Source: DASXTW01 sp046726275 (GTDB lineage: Bacteria; Actinomycetota; UBA4738). Taken from it: a stretch of DNA of 18,844 nucleotides. The notes under the pieces are model-generated. The model saw only the letters and a program-made list of their open reading frames with translations. It made no database searches and was not told the DNA's origin. The number at the start of each line of letters is the position of its first letter. The first letter of the stretch is position 1. Shown here piece after piece: positions 18,827-18,844 of the stretch. The DNA lies in contig JBKPAF010000074.1 in assembly GCA_046726275.1 (NCBI GenBank), positions 1 through 18,844 on the forward strand, given 5' to 3'. A program made the position numbers and the translations under genes.

Positions 18827-18844
18827 GCCCCCGGGAGGCCTCAG

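Noticed and set aside
18824..18844. Possible terminator after the DivIVA-like gene (TGAGCCCCCGGGAGGCCTCA)
   Set aside because: Only about four outer base pairs form cleanly, and the window ends before any T run could be seen.

Overview
The window is a dense, high-GC stretch with many GTG starts and short intergenic gaps; no gap without a gene exceeds about 175 bases. It looks like a chromosomal segment of an uncultured or deep-branching actinobacterium (Actinomycetota). The reasons are a holin-superfamily/DUF3618 membrane pair, PspC and LiaF-like envelope genes, a stand-alone Lrp/AsnC ligand-binding domain beside ddl, a thiL-thiD-rpmB group, and a zinc-ribbon L28. This assignment is inference from gene content and was not tested by phylogeny. 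No tRNA, rRNA, CRISPR array, insertion sequence, integrase or attachment site was seen.

Layout. Positions 1-3753 form a plus-strand run: the C-terminal end of a DUF885 protein, a D-2-hydroxyacid dehydrogenase of the glyoxylate/hydroxypyruvate reductase type, a trans-sulfuration PLP enzyme, and D-alanine-D-alanine ligase (4-nt overlap with the gene before it). A convergent stand-alone RAM domain follows at 3781-4014. Then come a plus-strand group of a small charged protein, a phosphoribosyltransferase and a three-pass membrane protein (4095-5556).

Positions 5609-8797 on the minus strand hold the most unusual pair: a membrane protein with a C-terminal cupredoxin domain, followed 39 nt later by a 769-residue fusion of two universal-stress domains, a Rieske [2Fe-2S] domain and an FAD/NAD(P) reductase. 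Divergent from it (8928-9634) are a single-domain cyclic-nucleotide-binding protein and a small acidic protein. Positions 9674-10979 (minus) encode PspC, a LiaF-like protein and a small membrane protein, coupled by GTGA overlaps. The divergent plus-strand pair at 11097-11917 encodes a holin-superfamily protein and a DUF3618 protein; its leader can form two mutually exclusive hairpins, one of which hides the ribosome binding site.

Positions 11924-13725 (minus) carry a dodecin lacking the usual flavin-stacking residues and a divergent ATP-type PEP carboxykinase. Positions 13841-15653 (plus) carry overlapping thiL and thiD for thiamine phosphate biosynthesis. They converge on rpmB (L28), which has a good candidate promoter lying partly over the stop codon of the upstream SpoIID/LytB-like gene. 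The window ends with a divergent DivIVA-like coiled-coil protein containing a perfect 24-bp tandem duplication.

Taken together, ddl, the RAM domain, thiL, thiD and rpmB resemble a cluster that is usually compact in actinobacteria. Here about 10 kb of stress, redox and envelope genes separates its two halves. The best candidates for new biology are the Usp-Usp-Rieske-reductase fusion with its cupredoxin partner, and the bistable leader at 11045-11087.
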